Part shown: positions 32,851 to 41,392 of the stretch, piece by piece | Layout of the letters: each line of letters begins with the position of its first letter | Numbering within the stretch: the first letter of the stretch is position 1 | Assembly: GCA_036506155.1 (NCBI GenBank) | Contig: DASXSF010000131.1 | Location: forward strand, 1 to 43,122 | From: DASXRA01 sp036506155 | GTDB taxonomy: Bacteria; Actinomycetota; Actinomycetes; Mycobacteriales; Jatrophihabitantaceae | DNA: 43,122 bases | Reading direction: 5' to 3' | Program-made: the position numbers and the translations under genes | Notes under the pieces: model-generated | Databases searched by the model: none | Told to the model about the DNA's origin: nothing | Seen by the model: the letters and a program-made list of their open reading frames with translations, nothing else

Positions 32851-33999
32851 GTGGTCCTGCGGCTACAGGGAATCCCCGGCTTCGGCATCGACCGGGTGGC
32901 GGAGGCGGCGGGTTCGGATCCGGAGGTTCTCCGGCTGGAGAACTATGACACCGACATCCCGCCGCATCCGGACGCGGTCGAGGCGACGCGCGCGGCGCTC
33001 GGCCGCGACGAGGCCAATTCGTACCTGCCCTTCTCCGGGCTTGACGAAATGAAGGAAGCGGTCGCCGAGCTGATCGGGCGCCGCGGCGGACCGCGGTACG
33101 ACCCTTACCGGGAAATCGTCATCACCGACGGCGACGGCTCCGCGGCCCTCAACGCACTTCTGGGTCTGACAGATCCCGGCGACGAGGTGATCCTCACCGA
33201 CCCGACCTACGCCGGCATGCTCCAGCGCGTCAGGCTCGTCGGCGCGGTGCCGAAGCTCGTGCCGCTGCGTGCGGGTGCCAGCGGATGGCGACTCGATGTG
33301 GAGGCGCTGCAGGCGGCCGTCTCGGACCGCACCCGCGCACTCTTTCTGATGAACCCGGCGATTCCGTCCGGCTGGGTGGCGAACGACGTGGAGTGGGCGG
33401 CCATTACTGCCATCTGCCGCGAGCGCGGCATCACGCTCCTCTACTGGATGCTCTGGGAGGCGGTCGTCTTCGGCGGACGGCCGGTCGTCGTCCCGTCCGG
33501 GCTGGACGGCATGCGGGACTTGACCGTCACCGCCGGCGCCGTCTCGCTCGAGCAGCGGATGATCGGCTGGCGGGTCGGATGGCTGGTCTCCCGCGCGGAG
33601 CTCGCGCCGACGCTTGCGATGGTGCACACCTACAACGGCGTTGTCGCGAGCGGCTTCGGCCAGATCGGTGCCGCCACCGCGCTGCGACTCGGTGACGAGT
33701 ACGTCCGCGCCGCTGTTGTCGAGTGGGAACGCCGGCACGACGAACTCGTGCACCAGTGTGACGGGCTGCCACTGGTGCCGGCCCACGGCGGCTGGTCGGC
33801 GCTGTTCGACGCCACAGCGTGCGGGATCGACGCGTCGGAGTTCTCGCGGCGGCTGCTCGAGCACCAGGTCGCGGCGACCCCGATGACCGAGGCATGGGGC
33901 GGCGCCGTGGCGACCAGACACGTACGGCTCGTATTCAGCAACGAGCCGGTCGAGCGGCTCGCACTGCTCGGCCAGCGACTACGTACGGCGCTCCAGTGA
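32851..33999 (+). CDS. Aminotransferase class I/II fold protein lacking the PLP lysine
   Basis: The protein has 382 residues and the overall shape of fold-type I aminotransferases: NSYLPFSGLDEMKEAVAELI, DPGDEVILTDPTYAGM and the C-terminal HVRLVFSN with the substrate Arg. The motif that carries the Schiff-base Lys (SK six residues before GWR) reads SLEQRMIGWRVGW, with Leu233 (codon CTC) in the Lys place. The Asp and Tyr that hold the PLP ring are also replaced (LLYWMLWEAVVF, residues 196-207), and NPTG reads IPSG. It is probably not a classical transaminase. The GTG start has only a weak ribosome site. Confidence 0.78.
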   Translation: MVLRLQGIPGFGIDRVAEAAGSDPEVLRLENYDTDIPPHPDAVEATRAALGRDEANSYLPFSGLDEMKEAVAELIGRRGGPRYDPYREIVITDGDGSAALNALLGLTDPGDEVILTDPTYAGMLQRVRLVGAVPKLVPLRAGASGWRLDVEALQAAVSDRTRALFLMNPAIPSGWVANDVEWAAITAICRERGITLLYWMLWEAVVFGGRPVVVPSGLDGMRDLTVTAGAVSLEQRMIGWRVGWLVSRAELAPTLAMVHTYNGVVASGFGQIGAATALRLGDEYVRAAVVEWERRHDELVHQCDGLPLVPAHGGWSALFDATACGIDASEFSRRLLEHQVAATPMTEAWGGAVATRHVRLVFSNEPVERLALLGQRLRTALQ

Positions 34000-34027
34000 G
34001 CGCCGCGAGCGGACGGAGGTGGCGCGG

Positions 34028-35512
34028 ATGGCTGGGAAACGGATCGCGCATCCGAGCGTGGAAGAGCGCCGAGCGGACGGCCAGCAGGCGCGCAACATCA
34101 TGCCTCCATCAGTTCATGCCAAGTGGCGTCCGGCCGCCGACCGTGCCGACCCGGTCGCGCTGCTCGAGGAGCAGAACGTAACTCGAGAGCCGGACCTAGT
34201 CCCCGTCCGGCACGGACGGATGATGGTCTCGCCGTTCACCTTCTACCGAGGCGCCGCCAAGATCATGGCAGCCGACCTGAGTGACACTCCAACGGCCGGC
34301 TTGAATGTCCAATTGTGCGGGGATGCCCACCTGTCGAATTTCGGCGTGTTCGCGTCGCCGGAGCGAAAATTACTGTTCGACCTGAACGACTTCGACGAGA
34401 CGCTGCCCGGGCCCTTCGAATTCGACGTGAAACGAATGGCGGCCAGCTTCACGATCGCGGCTCGCAACAATGCCTTTTCAAAGGCGGATACGAAGGTGGC
34501 GACGCTCGCCGCGGTGACGGCCTACCGGGAGGCGATGGCTGACTTCGCGCAGATGTCGACGCTGGATGTCTGGTACGCGCACCTGGACGAGGACACTCTC
34601 ATGGCTGCGGTTCGCGGCGCCGTCTCCGAAACGACGGCGGAGGCGAAGGCCGCCAAGAAGGCGCCGAAGGCGGCCCGAGCGGAGGCCGCGCAGAAGGAGC
34701 AGTTGGCGAAGACAGCTGCCAAGCGCGCGGAGAAGACTCGCGAAAAGGCACGCACCCGTGACAGCCTGCAGGCCCTGTCCAAGCTCGGCGAGCTGGTCGA
34801 GGGCAGTTACCGGATCGTCAGTCAGCCGCCGATCATCGTGCCGGCTCGTGAGCTGGCTGCCACATACGGCATCTCTCCGGACAATATCCTGCCCGTGATA
34901 CACGAGCGGTTCCGCGCGTACCGCGCCACATTGCAGGACGATCGGCGGCACTTATTGGAGCGGTTCCAGATCATCGATGCGGCGCGCAAGGTCGTCGGCG
35001 TGGGTAGCGTCGGCACTCGCGCGTTCATCGTGCTGCTGCAAGGCCGCGATGCGCAGGACCCCCTGTTCCTGCAGATCAAGGAGGCCACCGCGTCGGTCCT
35101 GGAGGCGTACCTGCCCAAAAGCCGCTACCGCCAACACGGTGAGCGTGTGGTTCAGGGCCAGCGCATGATGCAATCGGCCAGCGACATCTACCTCGGCTGG
35201 ACGAAGGGGATGGACGAGAACCGCCACTTCTACTGGCGTCAGCTGCGAGACATGAAGGGCTCGGCGCTGGTCGAAATCATGACGCCGCTGGGACTCGCGT
35301 TCTATGCACGGACCTGCGGGTGGACACTGGCGCGCGCGCACGCGCGCTCCGGAGACCCCGTCGCCATCGCCGAATACCTGGGCCAAGACGACGCTTTCGA
35401 CCAGTCCGTCGCCGACTTCTCAAAGCGTTACGCGAACCAGAATGAGCAGGACTATCAGGAATTCCTGGAGGCGATTCGATCCGGCCGGCTGCAGGCTCTC
35501 GAAGGGGTTTGA
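34028..35512 (+). CDS. DUF2252 family protein
   Basis: The protein has 494 residues. The family signature is CGDAHLSNFG at 97-106 followed by LLFDLNDFDE at 115-124, reminiscent of a kinase-like fold (HLSN as HxxN, NDFDE as DFD). RMMVSPFTFYRGA near residue 64 is also conserved. A Lys/Ala/Glu-rich segment at about 200-247 is probably a long helix inserted in the middle. Substrate and function are unknown. The start is ATG 34028, with GGAGG upstream; it follows the aminotransferase-like gene after 28 bases and may be in its operon. Confidence 0.88.
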   Translation: MAGKRIAHPSVEERRADGQQARNIMPPSVHAKWRPAADRADPVALLEEQNVTREPDLVPVRHGRMMVSPFTFYRGAAKIMAADLSDTPTAGLNVQLCGDAHLSNFGVFASPERKLLFDLNDFDETLPGPFEFDVKRMAASFTIAARNNAFSKADTKVATLAAVTAYREAMADFAQMSTLDVWYAHLDEDTLMAAVRGAVSETTAEAKAAKKAPKAARAEAAQKEQLAKTAAKRAEKTREKARTRDSLQALSKLGELVEGSYRIVSQPPIIVPARELAATYGISPDNILPVIHERFRAYRATLQDDRRHLLERFQIIDAARKVVGVGSVGTRAFIVLLQGRDAQDPLFLQIKEATASVLEAYLPKSRYRQHGERVVQGQRMMQSASDIYLGWTKGMDENRHFYWRQLRDMKGSALVEIMTPLGLAFYARTCGWTLARAHARSGDPVAIAEYLGQDDAFDQSVADFSKRYANQNEQDYQEFLEAIRSGRLQALEGV

Positions 35513-35520
35513 CGACCGTG

Positions 35521-35540
35521 CGCCAGCGCAGAATCTGGCG
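35521..35540 (+). terminator. Hairpin after the DUF2252 gene
   Basis: CGCCAG and CTGGCG pair around an eight-base loop, followed by TTGTGT. It begins eight bases after the stop. A second stem, GGCCGGG/CCCGGCC, lies at 35568-35594. Together they probably end the DUF2252 transcript. Confidence 0.5.
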
Positions 35541-35783
35541 TTGTGTCAGCCGCTCGTAAGCCCCGCTGGCCGGGCCGTAGGGGGGTTCCCGGCCTGATCC
35601 GACGTTTGCACATCATTCGCCCCGAGTCAGAGCCCGATGGTCCGGGACTTGCTCGGCTGGCGCATCGTCCCGACGGGATGATGCGAGGCCGCGGTCGCCA
35701 TCGCGCGGATTGCTCACCCGAAACGGGCGATGTCCAAGGTCACGGGGGGCCGAACACTGCCTCCACACGGCAGGGGAGGCGAG

Positions 35784-36629
35784 ATGGCAACCGAAGCGAA
35801 CATGCAAGCGGCCGGTGAGTCCCCCGGGTGGCGACAGCGGCTGCTCGCGCTGGAGTATCCGTCGACAACGACGTTTGACGACCCACGGCTGGAATGGAGG
35901 CGACTCTTCTCCGAGCTGCTCGGCACGTTCTTCCTCGTCATCGTCGGGGCAGGCGGAGCGGTCGTGAACGCCAAGAGCGACGGGGCGATAAGCCGGGCCA
36001 CGGCGGTCGCCGCACCGGGGCTGATGGTCCTGGCGATCATCTTGTTCATGGGCGCCGTGTCCGGAGCGCACCTGAATCCCGCGGTCACGCTGGCGTTCTC
36101 GCTTCGGGGCGACTTCCCCTGGCGCCGGGTTCCCGGATACATCCTGATCCAGCTCATCGGCGCGACGCTCGCGTGCCTGTTCCTCTGGGCTGTGTTCGGC
36201 AAGATCGGTGCCCTCGGGGCGACCGTGCCGGGATCCGGTGTGGCGGATTGGCAAGCAATGCTCATCGAATTGCTGCTCACCGTAGGCCTGGTCAGCACGA
36301 TTCTCGGCACGGCGTCACGCGCCCAGAACGTCGGCGCGCTGTCGGCGGTCGCCGTGGGCGGCTACATCATCCTCGCCGGCTTCTGGTCCAGCCCGATCAG
36401 CGGTGCATCCATGAACCCAGCACGGTCCTTCGGTCCTGACCTGGCCCTCGCCGATTTCTCGCACTACTGGGTCTATGTGGTCGGGCCACTCGCCGGCGGG
36501 GCGATCGCCGTCGCAATCGCCTTCGTCTTGCGTGGCACCGGCGGCGACCCCGGTGGGCTCGCCGCTGCGCGCGGCGCACTCGACCCCCGGGTACACCCCA
36601 CCGGCGAGCCGACGCGAGCCGCCGACTGA
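35784..36629 (+). CDS. Aquaporin / glycerol facilitator (MIP family)
   Basis: The protein has 281 residues with six hydrophobic helices and the two half-helix signatures SGAHLNPAVT (NPA at 98-100) and SGASMNPARSFGP (NPA at 211-213). The N-terminal 40 residues and C-terminal 35 residues are polar and cytosolic. The NPARSFGP form is common in water-selective members, but the ar/R filter was not resolved, so glycerol or another solute is possible. GGAGGCGAG precedes the ATG at 35784. It is convergent with the glutamate decarboxylase gene, whose stop lies 56 bases away. Confidence 0.92.
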   Translation: MATEANMQAAGESPGWRQRLLALEYPSTTTFDDPRLEWRRLFSELLGTFFLVIVGAGGAVVNAKSDGAISRATAVAAPGLMVLAIILFMGAVSGAHLNPAVTLAFSLRGDFPWRRVPGYILIQLIGATLACLFLWAVFGKIGALGATVPGSGVADWQAMLIELLLTVGLVSTILGTASRAQNVGALSAVAVGGYIILAGFWSSPISGASMNPARSFGPDLALADFSHYWVYVVGPLAGGAIAVAIAFVLRGTGGDPGGLAAARGALDPRVHPTGEPTRAAD

Positions 36630-36684
36630 TCGGCAACGCGCAGAGCCGGTCCAACATCCAGCGACAACGGCGCCGTGAGTCCGC

Positions 36685-38088
36685 TCAGTGGTGGTAGGAG
36701 CTGGAGGTGCGTCCTTCGCGTGGCATCGGGCTGGACAGGCTTTCGAGGAACTTAACGGCGTCGCGGATGTTCTCCAGCAGGTAGTCGGCCAAGTCTACCG
36801 ATACGCCGTTACGGACCACAATACGTTGGACGGTGGTCTCGCTCATGTTGTCGGGCAACGGGTACGCGGGCACCTGCCAGCCCTTCTCCCTGAGCTGGTT
36901 GCTGAGATCGTGCAGATCCCACATGCCATTGCAGTTCGGGCCGAGGCGCCACGCGAAGACGGGCAGGTCCGAGCCGTCGCTGAGCAGCTCGAACGGTCCC
37001 ATCTTGGCGATCGCACCGGACAGGTGCAGCGCGACATCCTGGCTGGCCTGTTGCACGCCTCGATATCCCTCGAATCCCAGCCGTAGGAAGTTGTAATACT
37101 GCAGCAGAACCTGCGCTCCCGGTCTAGAGAAGTTGATCGCCAGCGTCGGCATCTCTCCCCCGAGATAGGACACCCGGAAGATCAGGCTGTCGGGAAGAAG
37201 GTCGGCCGAGCGCCATACCACCCAGCCGATGCCCGGATACACCAGTCCGTACTTGTGCCCGGACGTGCTGATCGAATGCACTCGCGGCAACCGGAAATCC
37301 CACACCAGATCAGGGCTCAGGAACGGCGCGACGAACGCCCCGGATGCCCCGTCGACGTGAATCGGGACGTCCAGCCCGGTCTTCGCCTGCAATTCGTCGA
37401 GCGCCGCGGCGATCCCCTGCACCGGCTCGTACGCTCCGGTGTAGGTCTGCCCAAGGATCGCAACCACGCCGATGGTGTTCTCATCGACGTAGTTCTCGAG
37501 CCCGTAGCCGTCGAGCGTCGGATGCGCATCAGTGACCGGCACATAGCGAGGCTCGACATCCCAATAGTTGGCAAACTTCTCCCACACCACCTGCACGGCG
37601 CTGCTCATCACGAGATTCGGCCGGTCCGCCGGCTGGCCGGCATCGTGCCGGGCATGTTGCCAACGCCGCTTCAGCGCCAGCCCGCCCAGCATGCACGCCT
37701 CGGACGAGCCAACCGTCGATGTGCCGATCGTGCTCCGCACGTCCGGCGCGTGCCACAGATCGGCGAGCATCCGCCAGCATCGCTCCTCGATCGCCGCCGT
37801 CAGCGGGTACTCATCCTTGTCGATCATGTTCTTGTCGAACGTGTCGCTGTACAGCTTCGCCGCGAACGGCTCCATCCAGGTGGTCACGAACGTGGCCAAG
37901 TTCTGGCGCGCATTCCCGTCCAGCATCGCCTCGTCATGGATGATCTGATAAGCCGTCTCGGGCAGCATGCTGTCGGCCGGCAGCGCGAACCGCGGAACCG
38001 TGAGGCTCTCACCGCGCCGAGCGAAAAGCGGATTGATCGAAAGCGATTTTGACTGGGATGCCGCCGCGTCGGCCGGAAAGTGAACCAC
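36685..38088 (-). CDS. gadB: Glutamate decarboxylase
   Basis: The protein has 467 residues from GTG 38088, chosen for GAGGAGG four bases upstream; an ATG at 38112 would add eight residues. The PLP lysine is Lys279 in STSGHKYGLVYPGIGW, and HVDGASGAFV carries the Asp that contacts the pyridine nitrogen. NLATFVTTWMEP and FDKNMIDKDEYP are diagnostic of group II glutamate decarboxylases. It converts glutamate to GABA with proton uptake, giving acid resistance. No gadC-like antiporter is nearby. A 16-base inverted repeat lies just upstream of the start. Confidence 0.95.
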   Translation of the reverse strand: MVHFPADAAASQSKSLSINPLFARRGESLTVPRFALPADSMLPETAYQIIHDEAMLDGNARQNLATFVTTWMEPFAAKLYSDTFDKNMIDKDEYPLTAAIEERCWRMLADLWHAPDVRSTIGTSTVGSSEACMLGGLALKRRWQHARHDAGQPADRPNLVMSSAVQVVWEKFANYWDVEPRYVPVTDAHPTLDGYGLENYVDENTIGVVAILGQTYTGAYEPVQGIAAALDELQAKTGLDVPIHVDGASGAFVAPFLSPDLVWDFRLPRVHSISTSGHKYGLVYPGIGWVVWRSADLLPDSLIFRVSYLGGEMPTLAINFSRPGAQVLLQYYNFLRLGFEGYRGVQQASQDVALHLSGAIAKMGPFELLSDGSDLPVFAWRLGPNCNGMWDLHDLSNQLREKGWQVPAYPLPDNMSETTVQRIVVRNGVSVDLADYLLENIRDAVKFLESLSSPMPREGRTSSSYHH

Positions 38089-38114
38089 GATGCCTCCTCG
38101 GGTCGAGAACACCG

Positions 38115-38130
38115 AGCCCGGAGCCGGGCT
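38115..38130. promoter_or_regulatory. Inverted repeat upstream of gadB
   Basis: AGCCCGG-ag-CCGGGCT is a perfect inverted repeat 27-42 bases before the gadB GTG. It could be an operator for gadB, or a short terminator for the universal stress protein gene whose stop is at 38198. Confidence 0.4.
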
Positions 38131-38161
38131 ACGGTCCCGTCCTGCACCACGCTAGGAGCGC

Positions 38162-38192
38162 CACGCGAGCAGGCCTCGTCCGGCGAGGATGA
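38162..38192 (+). repeat. Diverged 30-base repeat, copy 1
   Basis: CACGCGAG, a short variable part, then GCCTCGTCC and CGAGGATGA. A near match lies at 39305-39334. The two copies flank the universal stress protein gene in direct orientation. Each contains a CCTCG/CGAGG stem. Confidence 0.45.
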
Positions 38193-38197
38193 ACCGG

Positions 38198-39043
38198 CTA
38201 GCTGTCAGAGACCTCACGCCGATGCGTCGGTACCACAGCTACCGGGCAGGTCGCGTGGTGGAGCACGCGTTGGCTGACCGAACCGAGCAGGCTTCCGGCG
38301 TGTGCGTGCTTTCCGCGGCTGCCGACGACGAGCAGGTACTGGCCCTCGGACGCCTTCAACAGGCCCGACTTCGGATGCTCGCGGAGGACCTCCGGGTGCA
38401 CCTTGACGCCCGGATATTGCTCGCGCAATCCGGCAAGCCCATCGGCCAACCATGAGTCGACGTCCTCCGGAGGCGGCGGCTCCGCGCGCCACGACATCGT
38501 TGCGAGCAGATCCGGGTGCCAGCACAGCACGGCACGCAGCGCCGTTCGATGAACCGCGGCGTGCTCGAATGCGAACTCAAGAACGTCGTGCGACGCCTCG
38601 GTGCCGTCTACACCGGCGACGACGGCGGCGCCCTCCTCCGGCATGCCGGCCGGACCACACATCACAACGACGGGCGACTCGCTGCGGGCGGCGATGGCAC
38701 CGCTGACCGAACCCGCCACGCTCGAGCCCAGCGCTGTGCGGCGACGCGGACCGACGACCACGAGACGCGCGCCCTTCGATTCCTCGAGCAGGACGTGCAC
38801 CGCATCACCCTCGACCGCGGCACCCTCTGCCACGACGCGGGGATGGTTCGCGCCGAGGTCGTCGAGCGCATCGGCGATGAGCCGCCCGGCGAGCTGCTCG
38901 GCCTCGCCGGAGCCGTGGTGCGCGCACACGATGCGCAGCGGACGGTCGCGCAACTCGGCGTCATCGGCTGCCCACGTCACGGCGCTCCGCGCACCGTGCG
39001 ACTCGTCCACTCCCACCACGATCGGATCCTGCGTGGACTGCAT
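38198..39043 (-). CDS. Universal stress protein with two UspA domains
   Basis: The protein has 281 residues from ATG 39043, which has GAGGAGG upstream. Domain 1 starts PIVVGVDESHGARSAVTWA; domain 2 starts AAVVAGVDGTEASHDVLEFA. The second domain ends with VVGSRGKHAHAGSLLGSVSQ, the G-x2-G-x9-GS ATP-binding motif; the first has VVGPRRRTALGSSVAGSVSG. Such tandem USPs bind ATP and act in dormancy or stress in actinobacteria. It lies upstream of gadB on the same strand, with a 109-base gap, and could share stress regulation with it. Confidence 0.92.
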   Translation of the reverse strand: MQSTQDPIVVGVDESHGARSAVTWAADDAELRDRPLRIVCAHHGSGEAEQLAGRLIADALDDLGANHPRVVAEGAAVEGDAVHVLLEESKGARLVVVGPRRRTALGSSVAGSVSGAIAARSESPVVVMCGPAGMPEEGAAVVAGVDGTEASHDVLEFAFEHAAVHRTALRAVLCWHPDLLATMSWRAEPPPPEDVDSWLADGLAGLREQYPGVKVHPEVLREHPKSGLLKASEGQYLLVVGSRGKHAHAGSLLGSVSQRVLHHATCPVAVVPTHRREVSDS

Positions 39044-39360
39044 CGAGACCTCCTCGTCCAACCACGGTCTGCGTACCACCGTGGCGCCAGGGCGGCCCGC
39101 CGTCATCACCTCGGCGGAATGACGGCAGATTTGCGAACGAGCACAGCCGGGCGAAACCGCCATAGACCCGACAGAGTCGTCTCCTCCATGCCGCGTCAGC
39201 TGCGTCTTACCCGGCGGCGGCCGTGCCAACGAAAGTCGGTTTCAGACCGTCGGCGAAATGCCGCAGCTGAACTACGAACCCGTCACTCACCACCATCGAA
39301 CGGTCACGCGAGAAGCCTCGTCCCTGCGAGGATGAGTCATCCACCAGTCACGGCTCGGGG
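39044..39360. other. Divergent intergenic region between the USP and membrane protein genes
   Basis: No gene is seen in these 317 bases. They separate the minus-strand USP start from the plus-strand membrane protein start, so promoters for both should lie here. I recognise no clear -35/-10 pair. The second copy of the 30-base repeat (39305-39334) lies 27 bases before the membrane protein GTG. Confidence 0.4.
39305..39334 (+). repeat. Diverged 30-base repeat, copy 2
   Basis: CACGCGAGAA then GCCTCGTCC, CTG and CGAGGATGA. It matches 38162-38192 except for a few bases in the two variable parts. Confidence 0.45.
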
Positions 39361-40254
39361 GTGGCCGCGATGCATGCAACCTCGACCTGGCAGCTGCCCG
39401 ACGGCTGGGTTCGGATCAGCTCCCAGCGCTGGGGTCCCTTCGTCGTCCGCGAACTGGTGCGCCGCCCGGACGGTCAGATCGTCGAGCTGACGGCACGACG
39501 ACATCGCAAGGGACGCGGCCCAGCACCGACCGACGCCGCGAATCCGGTGAGAGCGCGTGCGGTTGTCTGGGCACCGCACGACATCGGCTGGTGGGTGGGT
39601 GCCCTCTTTATCGTCGGATCGGCCTGCTTTGCGATCGGTTCGGCGCCGATGCTGTCTTCGGTGGCATCACCGAAGCTCATTTCGTCCGTTTACTTCGTCG
39701 GCTCGCTGTTTTTTACCAGCGCGGGCTACCTGCAATACCTTCAGGCGATCAACGCACGCGGTACCGGCGAGCAGCATGCAATCCACCGGTGGTTCGGGGC
39801 GATGCCGCGCAGCCTCGGATGGTGGGCAGCGGCGGTGCAACTGGCCGGCACATTGTTCTTCAACGTCACCACGTTCGCCGCGTTGCACACGGGATTCACG
39901 GTCCATCAGGAAAACCTGCGCGTGTGGTCACCGGACTTTTTCGGTTCGATCTGCTTCCTCGTCGCGAGCTGGTTGGCCATTGAGGAAATACGCGTGCCCG
40001 ACGGCGGCCGCCGGTGGCGCTGGAACGAGATCCCGTGGCGCGTCGTCTGGCTCAACATGATCGGCTCGATCTTCTTCATGGCCTCCGCGATAGCCGCGTT
40101 CGTGCGACCCGCTACCGACGAGTTGCTCTCGGCCAGCCTCGCCAACGGCGGTACGTTCCTCGGCGCCCTCTGCTTCCTCGCGGGCGCCTGGCTGCTGCTC
40201 CTCGAACTCGGCATCGCCACCACCGAGGAACCAGCTGTCCACAGTGCACGCTAG
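39361..40254 (+). CDS. Integral membrane protein, possibly YrhK-like
   Basis: The protein has 297 residues from GTG 39361 (an ATG at 39370 is an alternative). About 70 polar residues come first, with a beta-like opening (WQLPDGWVRISSQRWGPFVV). Six hydrophobic segments follow, including WWVGALFIVGSACFAIG, YFVGSLFFTSAGYLQYL, WLNMIGSIFFMASAIAAF and GALCFLAGAWLLLLEL. The repeated pattern of a short helix with Gly-Ser-x-x-Phe resembles YrhK-type domains, but I cannot confirm the family. It stands alone between a stress protein and a broken methyltransferase. Confidence 0.75.
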   Translation: MAAMHATSTWQLPDGWVRISSQRWGPFVVRELVRRPDGQIVELTARRHRKGRGPAPTDAANPVRARAVVWAPHDIGWWVGALFIVGSACFAIGSAPMLSSVASPKLISSVYFVGSLFFTSAGYLQYLQAINARGTGEQHAIHRWFGAMPRSLGWWAAAVQLAGTLFFNVTTFAALHTGFTVHQENLRVWSPDFFGSICFLVASWLAIEEIRVPDGGRRWRWNEIPWRVVWLNMIGSIFFMASAIAAFVRPATDELLSASLANGGTFLGALCFLAGAWLLLLELGIATTEEPAVHSAR

Positions 40255-40289
40255 CCGACGCCGCGGGATCCGATCGGGCGCGTGTGACG

Positions 40290-41282
40290 CTACTTGAGGC
40301 CGACGACCATCGAGTCGAGGCTGGTGAGCGGCTCGACGTAGGTGTCGTGGAAGCCGACATCGGACAGCCAGGCGCGGCACTGGGCGCCGGTGTAGCCGAA
40401 GCCGTCGTGGGTCGCGAGGAGCATGGCGACGCTCAATAGCAGGCCGAAGGTATTCGTCCGGCGGTCGTCGTCGATCATGCTCTCGTAGACGATCAGCGCC
40501 CCACCGCCGGGTAAGGCGCGGTAAGCCTTGCCGAGCAGCTCGAGCCTCCAGCTCCAGTTGTCAGGACGTGACCCATCACGAGCACGTCGGCCGACGGCAG
40601 CGGGTCTGCAAAAAAATCGCCCGGGTAGAACCGCAGCCGATCGGTCAACCCGTGCCCTTCCACGTAGGCTTCGAACGCCGGTCGAACCATGGGAAGGTCG
40701 AACCCACCCCCGATGAGCTGCGGGTGGCGCAGCGCGAGCTGAACCGGCACGCATCCCTCGGCGGCTCCGACGTCGATGACCGTGCGGTAGTGGCTCCAGG
40801 GGAACTTCTCCGCGATCGCCCGTGCGGCACCCATGCTCAGGCCGGTTGGACCGCATGAATTCCGTGAGGAGGGCAGGGTCGCGGTACTGGTCGAGATAAT
40901 CCCGCTCACCCTCGATCTGCGGGCGACCTGTGTGCAGCGCAGCGGTGAGCGAATCCCAGTGGCTGGTGTCGGCGGCCATTCCGATCACCATCCCACCGAC
41001 GTAAGTCGACTTGGCTTCGTCCAGGTACAGATCGCTGGCCGCGTTGTTGGCGTACCTGTCGCCGTCGCGCTCGAGCATGCCGAGCGAGACCAGCGCGTCC
41101 AGCCAGTCGCTGCTGCCCCGCGGCTGCAACCCCAGCTCGGCCCGCAGTTCCGCGCCGGTGAGCCGGCCGTTCGCGAGTGTCGTGAACAGCCCGAGCTCGA
41201 CTGCGCTCACCAGGGCCTTGGAGCCGGCATAGGCGCGGGTCAACTGCATGATCGCCTCAGGACTGGGGTGCTCGTTGCTCAT
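40290..41282 (-). pseudogene. O-methyltransferase (Methyltransf_2 type), two frameshifts
   Basis: The N-terminal dimerisation domain reads in one frame (MSNEHPSPEAIMQLTRAYAG to LLTEFMRSN). Near 40848 homology moves to another frame: TGLSMGAARAIAEKFPW, then TVIDVGAAEGCVPVQLALRH, the SAM-binding motif, to ADVLVMGHVL. Near 40560 it returns to the first frame: DNWSWRLELLGKAYRALPGG to the stop at 40290. The first frame stays open across the middle, so an unbroken but scrambled 330-codon frame hides two compensating indels. The family methylates small hydroxylated molecules. As given, the catalytic core is not encoded. Confidence 0.85.
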
Positions 41283-41392
41283 GGCCGTCCTCGGGAAGTC
41301 GTGTCGTCACGCGGGGCTCGGATGACATGATCTGGCATGCGGTGCCAGGGCTATGCGCTCGTCACCGCTCCCCGCGCGACGTGGAGCCGCTG

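Noticed and set aside
38516..39490. Plus-strand frame opposite the universal stress protein
   Set aside because: The minus strand encodes two complete UspA domains; the opposite frame has no recognisable features.
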